NCBI RefSeq assembly: GCF_004342285.1
Contig: NZ_SMCV01000010.1
Coordinates: 62,001-126,000 of the forward strand
Length of the DNA: 64,000 nucleotides
Source: Klebsiella sp. BIGb0138
Lineage (GTDB): Bacteria > Pseudomonadota > Gammaproteobacteria > Enterobacterales > Enterobacteriaceae
Direction: 5' to 3'
Shown here: in pieces, positions 35,732 to 44,154 of the stretch
Layout: each line of letters begins with the position of its first letter
Position numbering within the stretch: the stretch's first letter is position 1
Position numbers and translations under genes: made by a program
The notes under the pieces: model-generated
The model's database searches: none
Seen by the model: the letters and a program-made list of their open reading frames with translations, nothing else
Told to the model about the DNA's origin: nothing

Positions 35732-37332
35732 GCGCTCTCCTTGCTCGGTGTCAAAACGTGAGGAATCGCGGCGATGAGCTCGCGGGTATAGTCATGCTGC
35801 GGTCGGGCGAACAGGCGGCTGACCTCGCCATGTTCAACCACCCGACCGGCGCGCAACACCGTTACGCTATGGGCGATACGGCGTACCGTGGCGAGGTCGT
35901 GGGTGATAAACAGATAGGTCAGCCCCAGCTGCTGCTGCAACTGCTGCAGCAGGGCGAGAATTTGCGCCTGGACGGTGACATCCAGTGCGGAGGTGGCTTC
36001 GTCCAATACCAGGATGGTTGGGTCCAGCACCAGCGCGCGCGCAATGGCCACCCGCTGACGCTGGCCGCCGGAGAGCTCGCGGGCGGTGCGCATCAGCAGT
36101 TCCGCCGCCAGCGCGACCCGGGCGGCGACCGCCTCAACACGGGCGCGCCGCTGTGTCGGGCTTAAGGGGTCGAAGTTTTTTAGCGGCTCTTCGATGATCT
36201 CAAACAGCGTCTGCCGCGGGTCGAGTGAGGCGAACGGGTTTTGATAGACGAACTGAATTTTGCGTCGCAGCTGGCGGCGCGCCTCGCGGCTTAAATGACC
36301 GGCGTCGATACCGTCAATAGCGACCTGGCCGCTATCCGCCTGTTCAAAACCCAGCAGGATCCGCGCCAGGGTCGTTTTACCGGAGCCCGACTCGCCCACC
36401 AGGGCGTGGGTGCTGCCGCGTTTGACCTCAAAGCTCACGCTATCCAGCGCCTGCAGTTGCGAATCGCCTAAAGCAAAGCGTTTACCGATCTCTGTGATGC
36501 GGATCGCCGGGGTTGCCAGATGCTGGATACGCGGCGCGTCCGGCGTGGGAGGGGGCCCCTGCAGGTCGCTCAACAGCTGGCGGGTGTAGGCGTGCTGCGG
36601 CGTGCGTACGACATCGGCGGTCGCGCCGTGCTCCTGAATTTCGCCGTGACGAAACACCAGCAACCGATCGGCGCGCTGCGCGGCCAGCGCCAGGTCATGG
36701 GTGACAAACAGCACCGCGGTGCCGGATTCGCGACGCAGCGTATCGAGCAGGTCAAGAATGCGCTTTTGTACGGTGACGTCGAGGGCGCTGGTGGGCTCAT
36801 CGGCAATGATCAGATCCGGCTTCAGAGCGATAGCGATGGCGATTAACACCCGCTGTTTCATCCCGCCGGAAAGCTGGTGCGGATACTGGTAAAAACGCTG
36901 CTCCGGGTGGCTCAGACCGACTTTGCTCAACAGGGCCAGCATCTGCTGCTTACGTTCCGCGGCGCTGCTTTTCTGGTGCAGGCGCAGGATCTCCGCCACC
37001 TGCGCGCCGATAGTTTGTACCGGGTTCAGCGAGTTGCCCGGATCCTGCGGCACCAGGCTGATGCGGGTCCCACGCAGGCTATCCAGGCGTTTCCCCGTCC
37101 AGCTGCTGATATCTTCGCCGTTAATCAGAATCCGCCCGCCGTCGCGGCGGGCGTTGTCCGCCAGCAGACCGATAATCGCCTGGGCGGTGGTCGTTTTCCC
37201 GGAACCGGACTCGCCAACAAACGCCAGCATTTCACCGCGTTTGACGCTGAAGCTGACGTTGTGCACCACTTCGCGCCACTGCTGCCGCGAGCGGTAGCTG
37301 ATACGCAGGTTTTCAACGCTTAATACGTTCAT
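35728..37332 (-). CDS. Dipeptide/nickel-type ABC transporter, fused double ATPase
   Basis: This 534-residue protein joins the DppD-like and DppF-like ATPases in one chain. Half one has GESGSGKTT, LSGGMKQRVLIAIAI and LIIADEPTSALD; half two has GESGSGKTT, LSGGQRQRVAIARAL and ILVLDEATSALD, split around residue 270. Such fusions are common for peptide, opine and glutathione-type importers. It overlaps its neighbours by ATGA on both sides. Confidence 0.92.
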   Translation of the reverse strand: MNVLSVENLRISYRSRQQWREVVHNVSFSVKRGEMLAFVGESGSGKTTTAQAIIGLLADNARRDGGRILINGEDISSWTGKRLDSLRGTRISLVPQDPGNSLNPVQTIGAQVAEILRLHQKSSAAERKQQMLALLSKVGLSHPEQRFYQYPHQLSGGMKQRVLIAIAIALKPDLIIADEPTSALDVTVQKRILDLLDTLRRESGTAVLFVTHDLALAAQRADRLLVFRHGEIQEHGATADVVRTPQHAYTRQLLSDLQGPPPTPDAPRIQHLATPAIRITEIGKRFALGDSQLQALDSVSFEVKRGSTHALVGESGSGKTTLARILLGFEQADSGQVAIDGIDAGHLSREARRQLRRKIQFVYQNPFASLDPRQTLFEIIEEPLKNFDPLSPTQRRARVEAVAARVALAAELLMRTARELSGGQRQRVAIARALVLDPTILVLDEATSALDVTVQAQILALLQQLQQQLGLTYLFITHDLATVRRIAHSVTVLRAGRVVEHGEVSRLFARPQHDYTRELIAAIPHVLTPSKESA

Positions 37333-38180
37333 GAGCGGTCTCCACTAAATTGACGACTGATGCGGTTGGCCGCCAGCACCACGGCGATCGCCGCCAGGCC
37401 GGGAAAGGTGGTCAGCCACCAGGCGGTAGAGAGATAGTTTCGCCCCTCGGCAATCAGTAGACCCCATTCCGGCACCGGCGGCGGGGTGCCGTAGCCGAGG
37501 AAGCTCAGGGTGGAGAGGGCGAGGATCGCCTGGCCGAACTGCAAGGTGGCAAAGGCCAGCACGGCGGTCAGCGAATTGGGCAAAATATGTCGCCAGAAGA
37601 CGGCGAAGAATGTTCCGCCGCTGCCAAAGGCCGCTTCGACGTAGTCGCTGTGGCGCACGCGAACCACTTCTGCGCGCGCCAGGCGGGCAAAACTGGCAAT
37701 CGCGGCGACGCCAACCGCGACCGCGGCATTAACGGTGCCGAAGCCGAGTAAAATGATCACCGTTAATGACAGCAACAGCGAGGGGATCGCCAGCAGGACA
37801 TCCACCAGCCGCATCGCCAGCGATTCGACGCGCCCGCCGACGGCGCCGGCCAGCGTGCCGAGCGCGGTACCGATAATCAGCCCGATAGCGACCGCCGCCA
37901 GCGCGGCGGAAAGGGAATGCACCGCGCCATAAACGATGCGGGTCCACAGATCCCGCCCAAGCTGATCGGTCCCCAGCCAGTGTCCGGCCTGCGGCGCCAG
38001 ACGCTGGGCGCCGGGAATGCCTTCCAGCGGGTTGTAAGCGCTGAAGAGCTGCGGCGCAGCGGCCATCAGCAGCGCGACGATCGCCACCGCCCAGGCCAGC
38101 CACAGGCCGGGCTGAATGCGCAGGCCGCGCCAGGTCGGCACCCGGCGACGGGCGGCGCTCGCGTAATCGACCAGACTCAT
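37329..38180 (-). CDS. Dipeptide-type ABC permease, DppC-like
   Basis: This 283-residue permease shows an N-terminal helix, the periplasmic segment with HWLGTDQLGRDLWTRIVYG (the DppC hallmark) and the EAA loop ARAEVVRVRHSDYVEAA. It pairs with the DppB-like permease encoded just upstream in the operon. It overlaps both adjoining genes by ATGA. Confidence 0.92.
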   Translation of the reverse strand: MSLVDYASAARRRVPTWRGLRIQPGLWLAWAVAIVALLMAAAPQLFSAYNPLEGIPGAQRLAPQAGHWLGTDQLGRDLWTRIVYGAVHSLSAALAAVAIGLIIGTALGTLAGAVGGRVESLAMRLVDVLLAIPSLLLSLTVIILLGFGTVNAAVAVGVAAIASFARLARAEVVRVRHSDYVEAAFGSGGTFFAVFWRHILPNSLTAVLAFATLQFGQAILALSTLSFLGYGTPPPVPEWGLLIAEGRNYLSTAWWLTTFPGLAAIAVVLAANRISRQFSGDRS

Positions 38181-39121
38181 GCTGCACCTCCGGCCAGCGC
38201 TTTCAGGCGCGGATCGAACAGCGGCATCAGCAGATCCACCAGCAGATTAATCACCACGAAGCCGAGGGCGGAAATCATCACCACCGCCTGGAGTACGGCA
38301 ATATCCTGATTATTGACCGCCTGCTGGGTCAGTTGTCCCAGGCCGCCGCGGCCAAAGACGGTTTCGGTAATTAAGGCGCCGGCAATCAGCTCGCCGAGCA
38401 GCAGACCGGCGATATTCAGCGCCGGAAGCAGGGCATTGCCGATGATATGGCGCCACAGGACGCCGGTTTCGCTCATCCCCTTGGCGCGGGCGACGGCAAC
38501 AAACGGCTGCGCCGCAACCCGATCGATACTGCGCATCAGGATCTGCGCCAGCGGCGCGGAAATGGGGACCGCCACGGCGATGACCGGCAGAATCAGGCCT
38601 TGTAACGGGCCGGGGTTGATCACCGGGATCCAGCGCAGCTGGAAGGAAAAAAGCTGTATCAGGGCGATACCCAACCAGAAGGTGGGCAGGGAGATAAAGA
38701 GCACCGGCAGGGACTGCAGGGCATTGCTTAACCCACGTAGGCCCGGCAGACGTGAGGCAAAAGCGAGAATAAACGCCAGTACGACCGCCAGCGCGAATGC
38801 CGGGAGCGCCAGGCTGAGCGTTTCCGGTAAATTGCTGGCGAGCAGCGTGCTGACCGCGATCCCCGCCTGCAGCGAGTAGCCAAAATCCCCTTGCAACATC
38901 GCCGTTAAGGTGTGGGCATACTGCTTCCACAGCGGACTATCGGCGCCGTAGGCGAGACGCATCTCGGCAATTTGCGCCGGACTGAGGCCCAGATCCGGGT
39001 TCTGGAACTTGATCAATACCGCATCCCCCGGCAGCACCTGCAGCAACACGAAGGAGAGGGTAAAGGCCGCCCACAGTACCAGGAGACTCTGGCCCAGCCG
39101 TTGCAGAAGATAGTGGCTCAT
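38177..39121 (-). CDS. Dipeptide-type ABC permease, DppB-like
   Basis: I choose the ATG at 39121, giving 314 residues opening MSHYLLQRLGQSLLVLWAAF, the DppB/OppB start; the longer frame adds a charged, unlikely extension. The features FVLLQVLPGDAV, SLPTFWLGIALI and AKGMSETGVLWRHIIGNAL (EAA loop) are in order. It starts 10 nt after the binding-protein stop. Confidence 0.9.
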   Translation of the reverse strand: MSHYLLQRLGQSLLVLWAAFTLSFVLLQVLPGDAVLIKFQNPDLGLSPAQIAEMRLAYGADSPLWKQYAHTLTAMLQGDFGYSLQAGIAVSTLLASNLPETLSLALPAFALAVVLAFILAFASRLPGLRGLSNALQSLPVLFISLPTFWLGIALIQLFSFQLRWIPVINPGPLQGLILPVIAVAVPISAPLAQILMRSIDRVAAQPFVAVARAKGMSETGVLWRHIIGNALLPALNIAGLLLGELIAGALITETVFGRGGLGQLTQQAVNNQDIAVLQAVVMISALGFVVINLLVDLLMPLFDPRLKALAGGAA

Positions 39122-39131
39122 CGCATCCCCC

Positions 39132-40754
39132 TTAATGCTTTTCCAGCCAGGCGCCGTAGAACGATGGTCGGCCGACCGCTTCAAAATTGACGCCCTTCAC
39201 CCACGGCGCGCCGGCGAAGACCTGCGGCTCCTCAAAGACCGGGATCACGTAGGCGTTATCCAGCAGATAGCGCTGGGCGTCGCCGGTTAACTGCAGCCGT
39301 TTTTGCGGGTCGACCTCGGCGGAAATGGCGCTCAGCAGATCGTTAAGCTTATCGTCGCGGAAGGTGTGGACTTTGTCGCTGGAGCCGCCTTTTTGCAGCA
39401 GGGCGTCGCGGTTGTCGGGGAAGAACATGCTCTTCACCACGTCCGGGTCGGCGCGGCCGACCTCGGAAACGGTCAGCGGGGTCTTCAGCGGGTCAAGGCT
39501 ATCGAGGGTGCGGCTGCCGGCGTCGCCCGCCTTCACGCTCAATGCCGCGCCGACCTGGCGCCACTGCTGGGCAATCAGCTGCAGCACCTCTTTGTTTTGC
39601 GGCTGCGGCAGAGATTCATAGACCGTCAGCGCCAGGCGCTGGCCATCTTTGACCCGGATGCCGTCGGCCGCCGGTTTCCAGCCGGCCTCGTCGAGCAGTC
39701 GTCTGGATTTCGCCTGATCGAAGGTCAGCTTGTCGCTGAGGTTGACGTATCCCGCCGCGCTACTGGCGATGGCGGAAGTCGCCTGCGGATAGTTGGCGGA
39801 GAATAGCGTATCGACCACCTGTCTGGCGTTGGTGGCGTGCAGCAGCGCCTGGCGCACGCGCAGGTCGGAAACCAGCGGGTTATCCGGGCGGAAGCTGAGG
39901 CTGTCATTCACCCCGCGGGTTGGCGCGGCGTAAATCGTGAAGCCCTGGTCGGTGGCCTGTTTCTCATCGTAGGCCTGCACCTGGCGGATGAAGTCGGCCT
40001 GGCCGGCCAGTAAAGCGCCGATACGCACGCTATCTTCCGGCGTGACGATAAAGGTAATCCCGTCGAGATTGGCGGGGCCCTGTTGTGCCAGGTTTTTCGG
40101 CCCCCACTGGTAATCCTTACGCGCGACCAGCGTCAGCTCGCGCCCGGGTTTTTCCTCTTTTACCGTAAATGGGCCGGAGCCGATGATATTGCGCGCGTCG
40201 CCGAGCTCTTCAAAATTACGCGCCAGCGTACTGAGGGAAACCAGCCCGGAACCGATGGTGGCCGTGCCCTGCAGGAAGCCGGGGGAGGGTTTTTTGAAGT
40301 AGAATTTCACCGTTAACGGATCGATGACTTCACTATGGTCGTAGTTGTTGATGACTTCGGACACCGGCAGACGGTGGGCTTTATTCCCCAGCCCATAGGT
40401 ATCAAAGTTTTTGGCCACCGCGTTGGCGTCCAGCGGGGTGCCGTCGGAGAAGGTCACCCCGGGGCGCAGGGTGAAGGTGTATTCGGTTTTATCGGCGTTG
40501 GTGGTCCAGCTTTCAGCGATCCACGGCTCGACCTGCAGCGTTTTCGGGTTCTGCCAGGTCAGCTTATCGGTTATCTGATTCAGCACGCCGCCGTTGGGGT
40601 AAAAGCCTCCGGCCGGCGGGTAGAGGTTGGTATGCGGCTGTTGCTCCAGGTAGATTAATGTTCCGCCCTTGACCGGCGTGTCGGCGGCCCAGACGGAAAA
40701 AGCGCCTGATAAAAAAAGGGCTGCCAGCGCGGGCAGGCGAAAACGGCTTTGCAT
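39132..40754 (-). CDS. Family 5 ABC substrate-binding protein (KPN_01854-like)
   Basis: This 540-residue periplasmic protein has a signal peptide ending AFSVWA and the family 5 (DppA/OppA/NikA) features YTFTLRPGVTFSDGTPLDA and ITDKLTWQNP. From memory it belongs to the SBP family named after KPN_01854 that travels with the KPN_01858 monooxygenase. It is the first gene of the operon, so it is made in the greatest amount. Its substrate is probably an organic sulfur or peptide-like compound, unproven. Confidence 0.88.
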   Translation of the reverse strand: MQSRFRLPALAALFLSGAFSVWAADTPVKGGTLIYLEQQPHTNLYPPAGGFYPNGGVLNQITDKLTWQNPKTLQVEPWIAESWTTNADKTEYTFTLRPGVTFSDGTPLDANAVAKNFDTYGLGNKAHRLPVSEVINNYDHSEVIDPLTVKFYFKKPSPGFLQGTATIGSGLVSLSTLARNFEELGDARNIIGSGPFTVKEEKPGRELTLVARKDYQWGPKNLAQQGPANLDGITFIVTPEDSVRIGALLAGQADFIRQVQAYDEKQATDQGFTIYAAPTRGVNDSLSFRPDNPLVSDLRVRQALLHATNARQVVDTLFSANYPQATSAIASSAAGYVNLSDKLTFDQAKSRRLLDEAGWKPAADGIRVKDGQRLALTVYESLPQPQNKEVLQLIAQQWRQVGAALSVKAGDAGSRTLDSLDPLKTPLTVSEVGRADPDVVKSMFFPDNRDALLQKGGSSDKVHTFRDDKLNDLLSAISAEVDPQKRLQLTGDAQRYLLDNAYVIPVFEEPQVFAGAPWVKGVNFEAVGRPSFYGAWLEKH

Positions 40755-41010
40755 GGTGAATTCCTTTGTTATCTATTGTCTTGCCATCATCGGGCGCGGA
40801 TATTGACAAAGGAACCAAGGAATTGCGCTAAGCATTTGCGGAAAAGGCATTTGCCGCCTGTATCCGCCATACCTCGGGTTGCGGTTGGTTGACGACATTC
40901 GTTCACCCGAAATGCTTACCGGAGTCAGCTCATCGGGATTCGCTTACCTGCTGCCTGCCACGCGGAGTATGGCGCTATCAACGGAAACCAGCCATTTCAT
41001 CATTGTGCGG
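40755..41010. other. Intergenic region before the ABC operon
   Basis: No gene is supported. It holds the promoter side of the minus-strand importer operon and the 3' side of adhP. A plus-strand frame near 40890-40990 (DDIRSPEMLTGVSSSGFAYL) looks coding-like at a glance but has no start signal and I do not trust it. Confidence 0.35.
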
Positions 41011-42081
41011 TTAGTCGGTGCGTTTAAGATGATGAAAACGGCCTCCCGGTAGCCGGAGAGACCGCGACGATCGGCGGCGGAAATCGATAACCATACGGCC
41101 GCGAATCTGCCCCAGCTCCATCTCTTTAAAGATGGCGTTGATATCGCCCAGCGGGCGGAGCGTGACTTTCGGCACCACTTTCCCTTCGGCGGCAAACTGG
41201 AAAGCTTCGGTCAGATCCTGACGGGTGCCGACCAGCGAACCCACCACTTCGATGCCATCCAGCACCAGACGAGGAATATCGAGGCTCATCGCTTCCGGCG
41301 GCAGGCCGACGGCGACAACGCGTCCACCGGCGCGTACGGCATCAACGGCGGAGTTGAACGCCGCTTTCGCGACGGCGGTGACCACCGCGGCGTGTGCCCC
41401 ACCGGTTTTTTCCTGAATAAGCTTCGCGGCATCTTCGTTGCGGGAGTTAATGGTGAGATCGGCACCCATTTCAGCGGCCAGCTGCAGCTGCGCATCGTTA
41501 ACGTCAATGGCGATCGCTTTGGCATTAAAGACGTTTTTAGCATATTGCAGCGCCAGGTTACCGAGACCGCCAAGACCGTAAATGGCAATCCATTGTCCCG
41601 GTTTGATATGCGAGACCTTCACCGCTTTATAGGTGGTGACGCCGGCGCAGGTAATGCTGCTGGCCGCCGCGGAGTCGAGCCCATCAGGCACTTTTACCGC
41701 GTAGTTGGCGGTGACGATGCACTCTTCGGCCATACCGCCGTCAACGCTATAGCCGGCATTTTTTACCGAGCGACACAGCGTTTCGTTGCCGCTGTTACAG
41801 TAATCGCAGTGCCCACAGCCCTCAAAGAACCACGCCACGCTGGCGCGGTCACCAGGCTTCAGAGAGGTGACGCCCGGCCCCACCTGCTGAACGATGCCGA
41901 CCCCTTCATGACCGAGGATGACCCCGGTTTTATCGCCAAAATCACCGTTTTTCACGTGCAGGTCGGTGTGGCACACGCCACAGCATTCCATTTTCAGCAG
42001 CGCCTCTCCATGTTGCAGCGGACGCAGCGTTTTTTCCGTCACATTGACCTGGCGATCGTGGGTGACAACGGCAGCCTTCAT
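41011..42081 (-). CDS. adhP: Propanol-preferring/ethanol zinc alcohol dehydrogenase AdhP with extended tail
   Basis: This is an almost exact relative of E. coli AdhP: catalytic zinc ligand Cys37 with VCHTDLH, the structural zinc cluster [15 protein letters not shown], and Rossmann motif GLGGLGN. It oxidises primary alcohols or reduces aldehydes with NAD(H). It is 356 residues against 336 in E. coli. The family end GRMVIDFRH becomes GRMVIDFRR here and runs on for about 20 residues ([19 protein letters not shown]). That tail crosses a terminator-like hairpin, so the normal stop appears to be lost. Confidence 0.92.
   Translation of the reverse strand: MKAAVVTHDRQVNVTEKTLRPLQHGEALLKMECCGVCHTDLHVKNGDFGDKTGVILGHEGVGIVQQVGPGVTSLKPGDRASVAWFFEGCGHCDYCNSGNETLCRSVKNAGYSVDGGMAEECIVTANYAVKVPDGLDSAAASSITCAGVTTYKAVKVSHIKPGQWIAIYGLGGLGNLALQYAKNVFNAKAIAIDVNDAQLQLAAEMGADLTINSRNEDAAKLIQEKTGGAHAAVVTAVAKAAFNSAVDAVRAGGRVVAVGLPPEAMSLDIPRLVLDGIEVVGSLVGTRQDLTEAFQFAAEGKVVPKVTLRPLGDINAIFKEMELGQIRGRMVIDFRRRSSRSLRLPGGRFHHLKRTD
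41036..41060 (-). terminator. Hairpin inside the adhP tail
   Basis: On the minus strand CTCCGG-CTA-CCGGGAG (one bulge) is followed by GGCCGTTTTC, the look of an old adhP terminator. It now lies within the extended reading frame, about 30-50 nt before its stop. Confidence 0.45.
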
Positions 42082-42200
42082 ATCTACTCCTTGAAATTTG
42101 AGGAAAAAGTGGTGGTGCTTATTTGTTAATAATACTCATTAAGAGTTGGTCATTGTGATGGATAATGCAAGTTTTGTAGTGGTATATGTGGTGTTATTAA

Positions 42201-42213
42201 GCACTAATAGTGC
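42201..42213. promoter_or_regulatory. Dyad in the adhP / pyrophosphatase divergent region
   Basis: GCACTA-A-TAGTGC is a perfect 6+1+6 palindrome in the 257-nt gap between the divergent genes adhP and the exported pyrophosphatase. The regulator is not identified. Confidence 0.35.
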
Positions 42214-42221
42214 AAAACTCG

Positions 42222-42237
42222 AACATTATTCAATGTT
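42222..42237. promoter_or_regulatory. Second dyad in the same divergent region
   Basis: AACATT-ATTC-AATGTT is a perfect 6-bp-arm dyad 8 nt beyond the first. Two close dyads in a strongly A+T-rich gap suggest a regulated divergent promoter. Confidence 0.35.
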
Positions 42238-42338
42238 GTGGCTGTTAATATTGATGAAATGTGATGGTCATATTCCTTTCATGACTTAATGGCAGGCTGT
42301 AGCTGGCAAATTTCTTATAACAACAGAGTGATAATCCA

Positions 42339-42938
42339 ATGCATCTGGTAAAAACAGCGCTCGCCGCTATGCTTTTTCTCTCCGCCGCCGCCGAGGCCCA
42401 TAACGTGCTGGATTTTCCGCAGCCGGATAACAACCCGGAAGAGTTCTATGCGGTTACCGAAATCCCGGCGGGCGGTATCATCAAGTATGAAACCGACGCC
42501 AAAACCGGGTTTATTATTGCCGACCGCTTCCAGTCTATGCCGGTCGCCTATCCGGCAAACTACGGTTCGTTGACTCAATCGCTGGCCGGGGATGGCGATC
42601 CGCTGGACGTGGTGTTTTATACGCGCGCGCCGATGGCGCCAGGCACGCTGATTAAGCTGCGGGCGATCGGGGTGTTGAAGATGATCGATGGTGGAGAGAA
42701 AGACGATAAGATCATCGCCGTACCGACCAGCAAAATCGACCCAACCTACGATGACATCAAAAGTTTCAGCGATCTGCCGAAAATGGAGCAGGAGCGGCTG
42801 CAGGCCTTTTTCCGCGTTTACAAGCAATTACCGGACGGCCGGAAAAAAGTGGAGCTGAACGGCTTTAACGATGCCGAAACGGCGAAGCAGGAGATCAAAC
42901 AGGCGTGGGATGCCTGGAAAGAGAAAAGTCCGCAATAA
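42339..42938 (+). CDS. Exported soluble-type inorganic pyrophosphatase
   Basis: This 199-residue family I inorganic diphosphatase has the signature DGDPLDV at residues 85-91, preceded by YPANYG and KYETDAKTGF and followed by the D-P-T-Y-DDIKSFSDLP block of active-site acids and lysines. Unlike cytoplasmic Ppa it begins with a signal peptide (MHLVKTALAAMLFLSAAAEA, cleaved before HNVLD), so it should act in the periplasm on pyrophosphate. It is divergent from adhP and followed by a good terminator. This is separate from the essential ppa gene. Confidence 0.9.
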   Translation: MHLVKTALAAMLFLSAAAEAHNVLDFPQPDNNPEEFYAVTEIPAGGIIKYETDAKTGFIIADRFQSMPVAYPANYGSLTQSLAGDGDPLDVVFYTRAPMAPGTLIKLRAIGVLKMIDGGEKDDKIIAVPTSKIDPTYDDIKSFSDLPKMEQERLQAFFRVYKQLPDGRKKVELNGFNDAETAKQEIKQAWDAWKEKSPQ

Positions 42939-42944
42939 AATAAA

Positions 42945-42979
42945 AACGGGCGTCACCGGGCGCCTGTTATTTTTTATTT
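42945..42979 (+). terminator. Rho-independent terminator after the pyrophosphatase
   Basis: AACGGGCG / CGCCTGTT (one G-T pair, 8-nt loop) is followed by ATTTTTTATTTC, a strong U-rich tail, only 7 nt after the stop codon. Confidence 0.85.
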
Positions 42980-43067
42980 CTGCCTCCAGCCCATCTTGCC
43001 AATTTTCATCCTCATTAAAGCCGTCGTTACCGGTGTAAAACGCCAGCGGGGCGGCCGGCGCCCCGGG

Positions 43068-43105
43068 TTGACAGCACGCCAGGGATGATGGTTGTATTAT
43101 ACAAC
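43068..43105 (+). promoter_or_regulatory. Promoter with overlapping MarR-type operator
   Basis: A consensus -35 TTGACA (43068-43073) is followed at 18 bp by a -10-like TTGTAT. The -10 lies inside GTTGTAT-T-ATACAAC (43091-43105), a perfect 15-bp palindrome of the MarR operator type. It ends 25 nt before the MarR-GNAT start and would allow autorepression. Confidence 0.65.
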
Positions 43106-43130
43106 TATAAATTATTCTGTCCCCAATCCT

Positions 43131-44093
43131 ATGACTCATACCGCACTGATTAACGAAATACGCCGCGCTTCACGCCTGATGGTCCGTGAACTCGGATTTA
43201 TGCATACGACGCTGGCGGCAACCGATTATTCGCCTTCCGCGGTACACACGCTGCTGGAGATATCGGTTCGCGGCGCGATGACCGCCGCCCAGCTGGTTCA
43301 GCTTCTTGGCCTGGAGAAATCGAGCGTCAGTCGCATGCTCTCCCGGCTGCTCGCCGCGGGAGAGCTGCAGGAAAAGCCGGTCGTTAACGACGGGCGCCTG
43401 AAACAGCTTGAGCTGACGGAGAAAGGGCGGCGGACCGTGAGCCGGATTAACGACTACGCGGCGATGCGGGTGGCGACTGCCCTTGCGCATCTTGACCCCG
43501 CGCAGCAGAACGGCGTGGCGCAAGGGCTGACGACCTACGCGCAGGCGCTGGAGAAGTGTCGCGGTGAGCCGCTTTCCGCTGAGGGAAAAAGCATTGAGAT
43601 CGTCACCGGCTATCGCCCTGGCATGATTGGCCGCATCGCGCAGATGCACGGCGAGTATTATGCGCGGCACCATGGGTTTGGCCATTTTTTTGAAGGCAAG
43701 GTGGCTAGCGGGCTGGCGGAGTTCGCTGCCCGACTGGCGGGCGAGCGTAATCAAATCTGGCTGGCTATACAGGGCGGGGAAATCGTCGGCTCGGTGGCTA
43801 TTGATGGCGAGGATTTGGGCAACAATGAGGCCCATCTGCGCTGGTTTATTCTTGATGACAGCTGTCGGGGAAACGGGGTCGGCAGACGTTTGCTGAGAGA
43901 GGCGATGGCTTTTTGCGATCGCGCTGAGTTTTCCGCCGTTCAGCTTTGGACCTTCAGCGGCCTGAACGCTGCCCGCAGGCTCTATGAATCTTTCGGCTTT
44001 ACGCTGCATAAAGAGTGGCAGGGCGAGCAATGGGGAATGATGATGACCGAGCAGCAATTTAGCCGACGGGGACCGGCGACACCCGGCGCCTGA
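43131..44093 (+). CDS. MarR-GNAT fusion regulator/acetyltransferase
   Basis: I choose the ATG at 43131 (the upstream TTG lies within the operator), giving 320 residues. Residues 1-140 are a MarR winged helix (TAAQLVQLLGLEKSSVSRMLSRL as recognition region, VNDGRLKQLELTEKGRR as wing). About residues 150-315 are a GNAT domain with the acetyl-CoA loop CRGNGVGRRLL and LNAARRLYESFGF. Such fusions may sense or modify a metabolite while controlling their own promoter. No partner gene is attached downstream; a hairpin and a convergent ABC-F gene follow. Confidence 0.88.
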   Translation: MTHTALINEIRRASRLMVRELGFMHTTLAATDYSPSAVHTLLEISVRGAMTAAQLVQLLGLEKSSVSRMLSRLLAAGELQEKPVVNDGRLKQLELTEKGRRTVSRINDYAAMRVATALAHLDPAQQNGVAQGLTTYAQALEKCRGEPLSAEGKSIEIVTGYRPGMIGRIAQMHGEYYARHHGFGHFFEGKVASGLAEFAARLAGERNQIWLAIQGGEIVGSVAIDGEDLGNNEAHLRWFILDDSCRGNGVGRRLLREAMAFCDRAEFSAVQLWTFSGLNAARRLYESFGFTLHKEWQGEQWGMMMTEQQFSRRGPATPGA

Positions 44094-44119
44094 CCCGCAG
44101 CCGCGCCCGGAAAACCAAT

Positions 44120-44145
44120 CCGGCTAAGGTACAACCCTTAGCCGG
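44120..44145. terminator. Bidirectional terminator, MarR-GNAT / ABC-F
   Basis: CCGGCTAAGG-TACAAC-CCTTAGCCGG is a perfect 10-bp stem between convergent genes. On the minus strand it is followed by ATTGGTTTT, the better U-tract. Confidence 0.7.
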
Positions 44146-44154
44146 CGGTGGGGC

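Noticed and set aside
40885-41000. Coding-like trace on the plus strand before the importer operon
   Set aside because: The frame has no start signal or recognisable domain and overlaps the promoter side of the importer operon; it may be chance.
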